From Nitrosomonadales bacterium (GTDB taxonomy: Bacteria; Pseudomonadota; Gammaproteobacteria; Burkholderiales; Gallionellaceae): a stretch of DNA of 64,000 nt. This document shows positions 56,596 to 64,000 of the stretch, piece by piece; position 1 is the first letter of the stretch; the number at the start of each line of letters is the position of its first letter. Under the pieces are notes generated by a model. It was given only the letters and a program-made list of their open reading frames with translations. It was not told the origin of the DNA and did not search any database. Where the stretch lies: assembly GCA_016721605.1 (NCBI GenBank), contig JADKHS010000035.1:1-64000 (forward strand), given 5' to 3'. A program made the position numbers and the translations under genes.

Positions 56596-58485
56596 ATGTC
56601 CGCCATACAGCTCTTACCTGATCTACTCATCAACCAAATCGCTGCGGGCGAAGTTATCGAGCGTCCTGCTGCCGCGCTTAAGGAGATACTGGAAAACAGC
56701 CTGGATGCGGATGCCACTGAAATTATCGTGCAGTTGGAAGGCGGCGGCATAAAGCTGCTGCGTGTACGCGACAATGGTAATGGTATCGCGCCAGAAGAGT
56801 TACCGTTCGCCCTGATGCGCCATGCGACCAGTAAGATTGCCTCATTAGCCGACTTGCAACGTGTCGCCAGCATGGGTTTTCGCGGCGAGGCTTTGGCCAG
56901 CATGGCGGCAGTGGCGCAGGTAACGCTTACCAGCCGCAAGACGGAAAGCCCGCATGCTTGGCAGATTCAATCTGGGGATGGCACACAAAGCGAAGTTACT
57001 CCTGCTGCGCACGCCCAGGGCACCAGCGTGGAAATACGCGAACTGTATTTTAACACCCCGGCACGACGCAAATTCCTCAAGTCCGAAGCCACCGAGCTCG
57101 CATATTGTGAAGAAACCTTCAAACGCATCGCACTGTCACGCCCGGATGTCGCTTTCAGCCTACAGCACAACAACCGCATGATGTGGCAATTACCCACGCT
57201 ATCACGCTCAAACCATGCATCCCTTGCTTCGATCCCCCAGCTTTCTGAAGTAAGTTGGGAAGAGAAAGCAGATGCATTGCCAAAGCGCATCGAAGCCATG
57301 CTAAGCAAAGAATTTGCGCAAAGTGCAGTGCCTGTCTCTCGCAAGGCAGCTGGATTGCATTTATACGGCATGGCTTCTCTGCCCGCTTATTCAAAAGCAT
57401 CACGCGAAGCTCAATATTTTTTTGTGAATGGACGTTTTATCCGCGACAAAATAGTCGCCCATGCCATCCGACAAGCCTATCAGGATATCCTTCACCACCA
57501 ACGCCATCCCGCCTTTGTACTGTTTTTAGATATGCCACCAGAATTGGTGGACGTGAATGTGCATCCGGCCAAAAGCGAAGTTCGCTTTCGTGAAAGCCAG
57601 GCCATTCACCAATTCGTGTTTCATACGCTGCAACAAGCATTGAGCGCGCCCGTGGCGCTGACAGAAAATACGTCCGACTTATCAAATCAACTAGCCCAGG
57701 TTCCATCCGTGCAACGGATCACGTCGATACAACAGCCTATGCAGCAGCCTCTGCGGTTGCACATGGCATCACAGCCGCTGGCTTTTTACGATGCTCTTTT
57801 TGGAAAGAAGGAGAGCAGGGGAGGAGAGGAGGAAAAATTCAATGACGCGCCCTTTTCACACACTCAATCTCACTCTCAATTTCCCCCGTCAGAAACTGAA
57901 ATTCCACCGCTCGGCTTTGCCCTAGCACAGCTTGCCGGTATCTACATTCTGGCGCAAAACGTACATGGGCTGGTGGTGGTGGACATGCACGCCGCCCACG
58001 AGCGTATCGTATACGAAAGACTTAAAACGGCACTTGATGGACAGCAAATTCCCATGCAACCGCTGCTAATCCCGGTGAGCTTTGCTGCCGAAGCATTGGA
58101 CATTGCCACAGCTGAGGAAGAGCACGCAGCCATTGCACAGCTTGGTTTTGATATCGCTCCATTGTCGCCGACAACGCTGGCAGTAAGGGCGATGCCTGCT
58201 ATGCTTAAACAGACTCACGCCGAAGCTGCCGCACGTGATGTATTGCACGAAATGCGTGAATACGGCGCCACTCGAGTGCTGACCGAGCGACGCAACGAAC
58301 TGTTGTCTACGCTGGCCTGCCATTCCGCGGTACGCGCCAATCAAATCCTGACCGTGCCTGAGATGAATAATATCCTGCGTGAAATGGAACGTACAGAACG
58401 CTCCGGCCAGTGCAATCATGGTCGTCCAACTTGGTTTCAAATGAGTATTGCAGAATTGGATACGCTGTTCATGCGGGGAAAATGA
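56596..58485 (+). CDS. mutL: DNA mismatch repair protein MutL
   Basis: The 629-residue protein has an N-terminal GHKL ATPase (QIAAGEVIERPAAALKEILE, NSLDADATEI, RDNGNGIAPEEL, ASMGFRGEALASMAAVAQ), transducer domain (YFFVNGRFIRDKIVAHAIR, LFLDMPPELVDVNVHPAKSE) and, after a variable linker, the dimerisation domain (GFALAQLAGIYILAQNVHGL, VVVDMHAAHERIVYERLK, QCNHGRPTWFQMSIAEL). It lacks the DQHAxxERxxYE endonuclease motif in full, carrying DMHAAHERIVYE in that place, as in other proteobacterial MutL without strong nuclease activity. It links MutS recognition to downstream excision. The stop overlaps the miaA start. Confidence 0.97.
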   Translation: MSAIQLLPDLLINQIAAGEVIERPAAALKEILENSLDADATEIIVQLEGGGIKLLRVRDNGNGIAPEELPFALMRHATSKIASLADLQRVASMGFRGEALASMAAVAQVTLTSRKTESPHAWQIQSGDGTQSEVTPAAHAQGTSVEIRELYFNTPARRKFLKSEATELAYCEETFKRIALSRPDVAFSLQHNNRMMWQLPTLSRSNHASLASIPQLSEVSWEEKADALPKRIEAMLSKEFAQSAVPVSRKAAGLHLYGMASLPAYSKASREAQYFFVNGRFIRDKIVAHAIRQAYQDILHHQRHPAFVLFLDMPPELVDVNVHPAKSEVRFRESQAIHQFVFHTLQQALSAPVALTENTSDLSNQLAQVPSVQRITSIQQPMQQPLRLHMASQPLAFYDALFGKKESRGGEEEKFNDAPFSHTQSHSQFPPSETEIPPLGFALAQLAGIYILAQNVHGLVVVDMHAAHERIVYERLKTALDGQQIPMQPLLIPVSFAAEALDIATAEEEHAAIAQLGFDIAPLSPTTLAVRAMPAMLKQTHAEAAARDVLHEMREYGATRVLTERRNELLSTLACHSAVRANQILTVPEMNNILREMERTERSGQCNHGRPTWFQMSIAELDTLFMRGK

Positions 58486-59420
58486 ACACACTGCCTCCCG
58501 CTCTTTTTCTTATGGGTCCTACTGCCAGCGGAAAAACCCAGGTGGCTGTAGAACTGGCACAACAGCTACCAGTAGAAATTATTAGCGTTGATTCCGCGCT
58601 GGTGTATCGGGATATGAATATCGGTACTGCCAAACCCGAGGCTGCCGTCCTCGTTCATGCGCCGCACCACCTTATCAATATAATCGATCCAACCAATGCC
58701 TATTCCGTCGCCGCTTTTCGCCATGACGCATTATGTTTGATGAATAACATCACCCAACGCGGACGCATTCCTTTGCTGGTGGGCGGTACCATGTTGTATT
58801 TCCGTGCCTTGCGCTTTGGTCTGAATGAACTACCGCAGGCCGACTCTAAAGTGCGTGCCGCTTTGGACGAGCAATCCGACCGTATCGGTTGGCCTGCCTT
58901 GCATGCCGAATTAGCCCAGGTTGATCCCGAAACGGCAGCACTTCTAAAGCCAAACGATGCGCAGCGTATCCAGCGTGCGCTGGAAGTTTACCAACTCTCC
59001 GGCCAACCGATGTCCGCGCTGTTCAAACAGCAAAACAAATATCCGCTGCCTTATCACGTCATGCAGATTGCGCTCATTCCAAGTGAACGCAGCAAGTTAC
59101 ATGCACGTATCGCCTCACGATTTGTTGCCATGCTTAAACTCGGCTTGGTACATGAATTGCTCGCACTTAAAGAAAAATATTCGTTGCATCCCGACCTGCC
59201 CTCCATGCGCTGTGTTGGCTATCGTCAGGCATGGCAGTTTCTCGCCGGAGAAATAAACGAAACAGAGTTATTGGACAAAGGCATCGTGGCCACACGCCAA
59301 CTGGCTAAGCGTCAGCTTACCTGGTTGCGCGGCATGCCGGAAATTATCGAATTTGATTGTTTATCCCACAATCTTGCGCAGCAAGTACTTGCCGCTGTGC
59401 GGCAGCTACAGAATATCTGA
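58482..59420 (+). CDS. miaA: tRNA dimethylallyltransferase MiaA
   Basis: 312 residues from the ATG at 58482, which overlaps the mutL stop as ATGA. Motifs: P-loop FLMGPTASGKTQVAVELAQQ, VDSALVYRDMNIGTAKP, HHLINIIDPTNAYSVAAFRH, LLVGGTMLYFRALRFGLNEL, RIQRALEVYQLSGQPMS, SMRCVGYRQAWQFLAGE and ATRQLAKRQLTWLRGMPE. It adds the isopentenyl group to A37 of tRNAs reading UNN codons. The mutL-miaA order is widespread in proteobacteria. Confidence 0.97.
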   Translation: MNTLPPALFLMGPTASGKTQVAVELAQQLPVEIISVDSALVYRDMNIGTAKPEAAVLVHAPHHLINIIDPTNAYSVAAFRHDALCLMNNITQRGRIPLLVGGTMLYFRALRFGLNELPQADSKVRAALDEQSDRIGWPALHAELAQVDPETAALLKPNDAQRIQRALEVYQLSGQPMSALFKQQNKYPLPYHVMQIALIPSERSKLHARIASRFVAMLKLGLVHELLALKEKYSLHPDLPSMRCVGYRQAWQFLAGEINETELLDKGIVATRQLAKRQLTWLRGMPEIIEFDCLSHNLAQQVLAAVRQLQNI

Positions 59421-59491
59421 CCCACAGAATGGGTGAGGGATTTTGCATTAAAAAATATCAGGAACACAATTTATCAGTAGCGCATAAGGCT

Positions 59492-60310
59492 TTACTCTTG
59501 CACACCAAGCATAACCTTTACGTCTTCTGGATCCATGTGCAGAAGCTTACCAACATCCTTATAATCATCGGGCAGAGCCGCATCAGCCCAGCCATTGGCA
59601 GAATGACGCGCAAGATTGACAGCAAGTACAACATTACGCACACGCTGTTGATTGGCACACTCAGCATCCATCAACGTGATTAGCAACTTGGGTAATGACC
59701 ATTTAAGTGCCAATGCAGATTGCAAATGAAACAATGTAAAGCCTAATACCTGTTCCTGCGCAACATTGCTACGTAATGTTTTATCTTGTTGTTGCATGGC
59801 ACGGATTTTCAACATATCTACAGGCGCAAAACACCACATTAGAAGTTCGGAAATATCGAATAATAACGCAGCAATACGTACTTCCTCAAAATGCATATCG
59901 TTCAAGCGTACCGCCCAATCCACAGCGAAAGTGGATGCACGGTTTGAACGGTTCATTACTCGTAACAAACAACTCAAGGCATCTATCTGCCCGCTTAACA
60001 CTGTTTCTGCCAACAGTTCTGTCGGTACTTTTTTAAAAAACACATCAAGGCCTAACATCATTAATGCTTGATCGATCTGCAACACCTCATGCTCTTGTCT
60101 AGAATGCTTTTTCTGTTGCAGATAACGCAGTAACTTAACGGTCATCATTGAATCGTGCCTAATAACGTAAGCAACACCCCGCGCACTAAGGTTTTTTTCA
60201 TCTTGGCGCAACACAGACAGATTTCGCGCAGTTTGCTTCAACACTGGAATATCAACTTGACTGAGAAAATCCACCCACTCGGCCAATTCCCGCATTTTAT
60301 GATGTTGCAT
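59492..60310 (-). CDS. HDOD-domain protein
   Basis: About 272 residues from the ATG at 60310, with AAGGAG 6 bases upstream. The chain has the HDOD pattern: IPVLKQTARNLSVLRQDEKN at the start, VIRHDSMMTVKLLRYLQQKK, DQALMMLGLDVFFKKV, ALLFDISELLMWCFAPVDML, QEQVLGFTLFHLQSALALKW, and LPKLLITLMDAECANQQRVR. HDOD domains are degenerate HD folds, usually without phosphodiesterase residues, that act as scaffolds in signalling. No extra output domain is present. Confidence 0.85.
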   Translation of the reverse strand: MQHHKMRELAEWVDFLSQVDIPVLKQTARNLSVLRQDEKNLSARGVAYVIRHDSMMTVKLLRYLQQKKHSRQEHEVLQIDQALMMLGLDVFFKKVPTELLAETVLSGQIDALSCLLRVMNRSNRASTFAVDWAVRLNDMHFEEVRIAALLFDISELLMWCFAPVDMLKIRAMQQQDKTLRSNVAQEQVLGFTLFHLQSALALKWSLPKLLITLMDAECANQQRVRNVVLAVNLARHSANGWADAALPDDYKDVGKLLHMDPEDVKVMLGVQE

Positions 60311-60504
60311 AACATCTCCTTCCCTTACCATTACTAATCTATCGGATATCTCGACACACCAAAGTAAATCTTTAAGAATCCACTAAAGAACCGCTGAACA
60401 AGTCCACGCGATAACGCCCTCATGCGTATAGACGAAGGGCCATTGACTGACAGAGAGCCGGGGATGAGACAACAAACACTGGCAACAAGCAGATTTAAGG
60501 CATA

Positions 60505-60650
60505 CCGCAAGACCACCCGCAAAACGGAATGCTGTCGCACCTTGGCAAACTTGTACCATGGACTGAATTCTATGGCGTCATTAAATCCCACTATCCCAAA
60601 GCGGGAGACGGACGAGTCGGACTGGAACGAATGTGACGCATGTACTTCGT
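60505..60650 (+). pseudogene. IS5-family transposase N-terminal fragment
   Basis: Readable in shifting frames: RKTTRKTE, then LGKLVPWTEFYGVIKSHYPK and AGDGRVGLERM, followed by RMYFV. This is the conserved N-terminal block of IS5-group transposases. It ends abruptly, with no catalytic core, so it is only a fragment. Confidence 0.65.
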
Positions 60651-60679
60651 CTGACGGGTTATGGCAATACACGCTACGA

Positions 60680-61000
60680 ACGGTTAGTCACGCTGTCGGT
60701 CGCACTTGTACAACCTGCGCAAAAGCACAGGCTATCCGACTTTGCAGGCGACATTCACCAAAACGCACCCCGTATTCAATTCCATCTGGGTACGCACGGC
60801 CCGGCTGTGTGCCAGTGTCAGCTCGAGGCGTGCGTGCAAGTCATTAATGAGACATTTTTGTCTGTCCGTATTGAAGCTGAGCTACGATTCGTTTTCAAGT
60901 CACACTTCAACTGCTTGATCCAATTCTCCGCCTACCCGAAACACCAGCAAAAACAAATAGCAGTAGTGGCCATAATGTTGGCTGTAAAGGAAAGCTCCGG
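60680..61000 (-). pseudogene. IS1380-family transposase fragment
   Basis: On the minus strand the segment at about 60860-60960 reads AENWIKQLKCDLKTNRSSAS, matching the conserved C-terminal block of IS1380 transposases. Flanking parts are in other frames with stops. It is joined head-on to the IS5 fragment, marking nested or collapsed insertions. Confidence 0.55.
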
Positions 61001-61569
61001 CTGCCCATAGGTAGCGACGTCGCTATGGCCGAAATTAAGGGGGATCATCTACGCTGTGTCAGCAGATCACGCAGAACATGTTTGATGTAGCTGGATGTGA
61101 TGGAAGTTTAGTAATAGCTGCGGTCAAGCGATCAATTAGACCAGCACGGCAACTTCCAGCGAAAATAGATGCACCCAAGCAAAGGATATCTCCCCGCCTA
61201 TGCAGACGGCGCAGATTGCGTAGCCAGCAGCGGAAAGTTAGGATTGTTCTAGGGTAGAATTAGCGGCATGATGAGTACCAACAATCATTTGTTATCAATT
61301 TTTTTGTATACAACCAGAACTCTATCAAATGGTTACCTTGCCATTCGTCATTCTCATGAACCTCTACCGTAATCCATCGACTACATTACATACGCCTACT
61401 TATTATTCATATCTATCAAAAATATACTATACAACCACAAAACTCGAAACCCGACAGCCTAAGTCTACTAGAGCAGTTGATTTACTCGCCATGAACAAAC
61501 AATTGCTAAAGTTAGCAAGCCTTCGTATAATTCACCTTTTATTGCAAGAGAAATTCTCAAGGAGTTGCC

Positions 61570-61833
61570 ATGGCAAACACTGCACAAGCTAGAAAACGCG
61601 CGAGGCAAGCAAACAAACAGCGTGAACATAACACGAGCTTACGCTCTGAACTTCGTACTGCGATTAAAAAAGTGGCGAAAGCCATTGAAATAGGCGATAA
61701 AGCTGTGGCACGAGCTGTTTTCATCGAATCCACCAGCATCGTTGACTCTATCGCTGACAAGAAGATCATTCATAAAAATAAAGCTGCACGGCACAAAAGC
61801 CGTATGTCTGCTGCCATCAAAGCAATGGCCTAA
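61570..61833 (+). CDS. rpsT: 30S ribosomal protein S20
   Basis: The 87-residue basic protein matches bS20 (MANTAQARKRARQANKQREH, LRSELRTAIKKVAKAIEIGD, IHKNKAARHKSRMSAAIKAM). An AAGGAG site lies 6 bases before the ATG. S20 binds 16S rRNA early in small-subunit assembly. A terminator follows. Confidence 0.98.
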   Translation: MANTAQARKRARQANKQREHNTSLRSELRTAIKKVAKAIEIGDKAVARAVFIESTSIVDSIADKKIIHKNKAARHKSRMSAAIKAMA

Positions 61834-61851
61834 TAAACTACACGCATCCCC

Positions 61852-61886
61852 AACAAAGCCGACAACACATGCTGTCGGCTTTGTGT
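61852..61886 (+). terminator. Rho-independent terminator after rpsT
   Basis: ACAAAGCCGACA and its complement TGTCGGCTTTGT pair around a short loop, followed by GTTTT. It lies 19 bases after the rpsT stop. Confidence 0.85.
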
Positions 61887-62512
61887 TTTAGGCGGATCAA
61901 ACCCACAATGCAACGGCTAGTGATGGCTTGGTGTAACGCATCTTCGCCCCGAATAATACCGAGGTCTACTGCCAGTTGTCAGTAGTGGATACCCACGGAT
62001 TCATGCCGCCAACCTGCTTTCATAAAATTGGTGCTCAAATGCGACCTGAAACAGGTATCCAAAACGCGCCTGCTCATGCTGCCGCCAGTAAACACAGTGT
62101 ATTCTTTAATGACCTGGATGGCCTCGGCGCAGGCTTTGAAGCGCCAGTGATGTATATTCATTTTGGCAATCCTCAGAGGTTTTCTATGGGGGGCTTGCCG
62201 TAACAGCTCCCCCAGCATCACAGCAAGCATCCTCCGGCAAAAGGCCGGGGGCTTTATTTGTGAGTCGCTCCAAAGCGGCTTAACGGGGTCGCCTACGCGG
62301 CCCTGCTCTCTTAATGAGGGCCTTTCCGGGTAGGTCAGCTCCATAGATGCATCTGCTCTAGGTGCTTGTCCTCTTTCTCTTGGTGCCGATGTAATGCCGG
62401 ATCGACTCCTCATCTCGGCCTACCCCTTAAAACTAGAGTACCAAGCAAATCACCAATGTTGCAACCAACAACGTCAGCACAAAAAATAATTAAAACATAT
62501 ACACAGCGTATA
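61887..62512. other. Region with a doubtful 60-codon minus-strand ORF
   Basis: A minus-strand reading from 62161 to 61979 (MNIHHWRFKACAEAIQVIKE, then YTVFTGGSMSRRVLDTCF and more, 60 residues) has a GAGG motif 9 bases ahead but no recognised family. A longer reading to 62413 seems to be chance. GC-rich, repeat-like sequence occupies 62225-62400. Confidence 0.3.
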
Positions 62513-62549
62513 AACTACAAGGCCAGCATCGCTGCTGGCCTTGTAGTTT
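62513..62549. terminator. Strong bidirectional terminator hairpin
   Basis: An almost perfect inverted repeat (ACTACAAGGCCAGCA with TGCTGGCCTTGTAGT) with T-rich flanks on both sides. On the minus strand it terminates the exported-protein gene at 62589. Confidence 0.85.
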
Positions 62550-62588
62550 AATTTTTACTTAAACACCAGGGTGTCATGTTACCAAGTA

Positions 62589-63017
62589 TTATCTAGGACT
62601 ATAAAAATTTCTTCCAGAACTAGAAGGGTATACATTATGCCAAGAATTTGATGGATTATTCGTTCCTATCATGCACCACATATTATTGGATTCAACTTTT
62701 GGCTTTACCGCATTATGACCTACAAAGAACGGATCGGGTTGGCCATGCATTGCCCTTACCCCATGGTCACTCCCACCTACACTTGGCATATCTTCAGCCA
62801 TGTTATAAGGAAGACGGACACCCTTAGCATCAACCTTAATATTTTGTGCCTGACCAGTTATATCTGCTTTTTTGAAATAATCATCCGCCGTAGCATGAGC
62901 ATGCCCATCATTAGTACTGGCAGCTTCATGCCCATTCCCATGGCTAGAAGCTTGTGCTAATGAAACACCAAATGCAAAACAGGAAACGATAGCTAAATTC
63001 ATAACAGTTTTTTTCAT
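62589..63017 (-). CDS. Exported His-rich hypothetical protein
   Basis: The 142-residue protein has a clear signal peptide (MKKTVMNLAIVSCFAFGVSL, then AQA-SSHG). The mature N-terminus is rich in His, Gly and Asp (SHGNGHEAASTNDGHAHATA), followed by DDYFKKADITGQAQNIKVDA, VRLPYNMAEDMPSVGGSDHG and a C-terminus rich in Asn, Ser and Tyr. Only one Cys is seen (MWCMIG) and no heme motif. The His-rich lead could bind metal. A good AAGGAG site precedes the ATG and a strong terminator follows, so it is likely a real, well-expressed single gene. No family is recognised. Confidence 0.75.
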   Translation of the reverse strand: MKKTVMNLAIVSCFAFGVSLAQASSHGNGHEAASTNDGHAHATADDYFKKADITGQAQNIKVDAKGVRLPYNMAEDMPSVGGSDHGVRAMHGQPDPFFVGHNAVKPKVESNNMWCMIGTNNPSNSWHNVYPSSSGRNFYSPR

Positions 63018-63845
63018 TATTAAGCTCCTTTAATATCAAATCTTACGAGGATAATTGAGTAGGGTGTAATGTGCCTCACTCCTACAAGCTTTCACTGCTA
63101 CTGCGTTAAGTGTGCAAATAATCATCATGGAAGTAAATCAATATACAAGCCTATCTTAGTACCAAACAATATTATTGATTTAATAATCAACTTAATTTAT
63201 TGATACTAAAATTAAGATTCACCGGGTACAGAAAAAAACATACGTATAAAGTATTCTCCTGACAAATCCCTATTCCATTTTATATTAAATGCACAATACA
63301 TAACATCTTGTTTCAGTTAATATACCATGTCCATTTGGTCGAATTACATAGACCACATGAACTATTAGTACATTTAGCCGCCTACAACAAGCGGCATTTT
63401 ACAGCATACAACTTCCACACCACATCAACTTCATGGAGCTTCCGGTAAGTGCCTTTAATCGTTTAATTAAGACAACCAATCGTCAACTTTAATCCAGCTT
63501 AGTTTCGTGCGCCCCACCTTTACTTACTTATACCGATGAGAGCCACATAATAGGACGATGTCTATAAAAAGTAAATAAGCAAATCATTTAATGTCAGCAC
63601 AAAGTAATAGTGTCCGCTTTCTCCCAAATAGAAATGTCCCCTTGAGTTTGCGTTGAGTAAGCTCAGTGCCCGATAAAAACCATAGCGGCGGACTCTTTTA
63701 AACCCAGACTGTCCATTGGAAGCGCGAAGTTACCGTACCTTAGGCTTGCCGGGGTTCATCAGCAAGGAATACGGACAAATCTCGAACCTGTACTTGTTTT
63801 TGTTTTGTTACTATTTGTTCCTTCTATTTAGTCTTCGGAGTTGCC
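63018..63845. other. AT-rich region between the exported protein and the DjlA-like gene
   Basis: No gene is recognised. The segment at 63608-63660 (GTGTCCGCTTTCTCCCAAAT, then AGAAATGTCCCC) has the look of an IS end or transposon-associated sequence, but no transposase is nearby. Confidence 0.4.
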
Positions 63846-64000
63846 TTGTTTAAATTAATTGGTGCCTTATTGGGCTTTTACTTTTGGGGTTTTTTCGGGG
63901 CATTGATCGGCTATTTCCTGGGAAGCTTTCTTGACCGTTATAAAGCTTATGGTATTGGCGGAGTTAACCCGCTCAGCCAGCACCTGCGCCAGTCAGTATT
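63846..64000 (+). CDS. djlA: DjlA-like membrane co-chaperone, N-terminal part (runs off the window)
   Basis: From a TTG start at 63846, with GGAG 5 bases upstream, the reading gives FKLIGALLGFYFWGFFGALI then GYFLGSFLDRYKAYGIGG. This Gly-rich single membrane span followed by a short basic stretch is characteristic of DjlA/TerB-DnaJ proteins, which continue with a TerB domain and a C-terminal J domain. The rest lies beyond the window, so the identity is provisional. Confidence 0.6.
   Translation, partial: MFKLIGALLGFYFWGFFGALIGYFLGSFLDRYKAYGIGGVNPLSQHLRQSV

Larger units (their letters stand above)
60311..61569. other. Region of IS remnants before rpsT
   Basis: No intact gene. It holds an IS5-type fragment (plus, about 60505-60650), an IS1380-type fragment (minus, about 60680-61000), a palindrome around TAGCGACGTCGCTA (61011-61024) and unassigned sequence up to the rpsT leader. 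Confidence 0.6.

Noticed and set aside
61979..62413. 144-codon minus-strand ORF
   Set aside because: Its first half has arginine-rich, low-information sequence across a GC-rich, repeat-like block. Only the inner 60-codon reading has a possible ribosome-binding site.

Overview
The window looks like chromosomal DNA from a betaproteobacterium, most plausibly of the Nitrosomonadales/Gallionellaceae type. The signs are several small periplasmic c-type cytochromes, a tetraheme cytochrome, an Amt transporter, an ACR3-type ars operon, an rpoE-rseA-rseB operon and a tRNA Gly/Cys/Pro-Leu cluster. The genus is inference from gene style only; no 16S rRNA or other decisive marker is present.

Layout. 1-900: decayed IS30 transposase. 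1200-7260: an RHS polymorphic-toxin locus with no full-length RHS shell. It holds two truncated RHS core copies and about six toxin tips or tip remnants, several followed within a few bases by a candidate immunity gene (ATGA or TAATG overlaps). 7371-19903: ammonium transporter, NUDIX hydrolase, YyaL/DUF255 protein, class A penicillin-binding protein, Slp lipoprotein, LemA plus a GIDE/EF-hand membrane protein, and a cytochrome b5/flavocytochrome pair. 20042-27026: small cytochrome c, NERD-UvrD helicase and an arsR-arsC-arsD-arsA-(31 aa ORF)-acr3 operon. 27467-33276: Sel1 protein, DsrE protein, catalase, Cu/Zn-SOD-like lipoprotein, tetraheme cytochrome and a small cytochrome c. 33361-37400: tatD, holB, rseB, rseA, rpoE. 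38467-39092: four tRNA genes. 39459-45075: rep helicase, ybdD-cstA and mdh. 45923-49493: a CHASE-PAS-GGDEF-EAL regulator. 49749-56345: pntB, pntAB, pntAA and a fused Nfn-like flavoprotein of 1122 aa. 56596-59420: mutL-miaA. Then come an HDOD protein, IS remnants, rpsT, an exported His-rich protein and the start of a DjlA-like gene.

How the genes fit together. The fused GltD/NfnB-PyrK/NfnA-like protein beside the proton-translocating transhydrogenase suggests a redox-balancing unit for NAD(P)H and perhaps ferredoxin. Catalase, SOD-like lipoprotein, sigma-E and the periplasmic cytochromes suit a respiratory organism facing envelope and oxidative stress.

Important caveat. Many genes that should be intact (holB, mdh, rep, pntAA, rseB, acr3, the PBP, yyaL, the tetraheme cytochrome) are split by one-base indels, mostly in short homopolymers, while the protein on both sides of each break is well conserved. 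Joined, each reaches the usual family length. I read this as consensus error in the assembly rather than mass pseudogenisation, and annotate those genes over their full joined span. The IS elements and some RHS tips look truly decayed.
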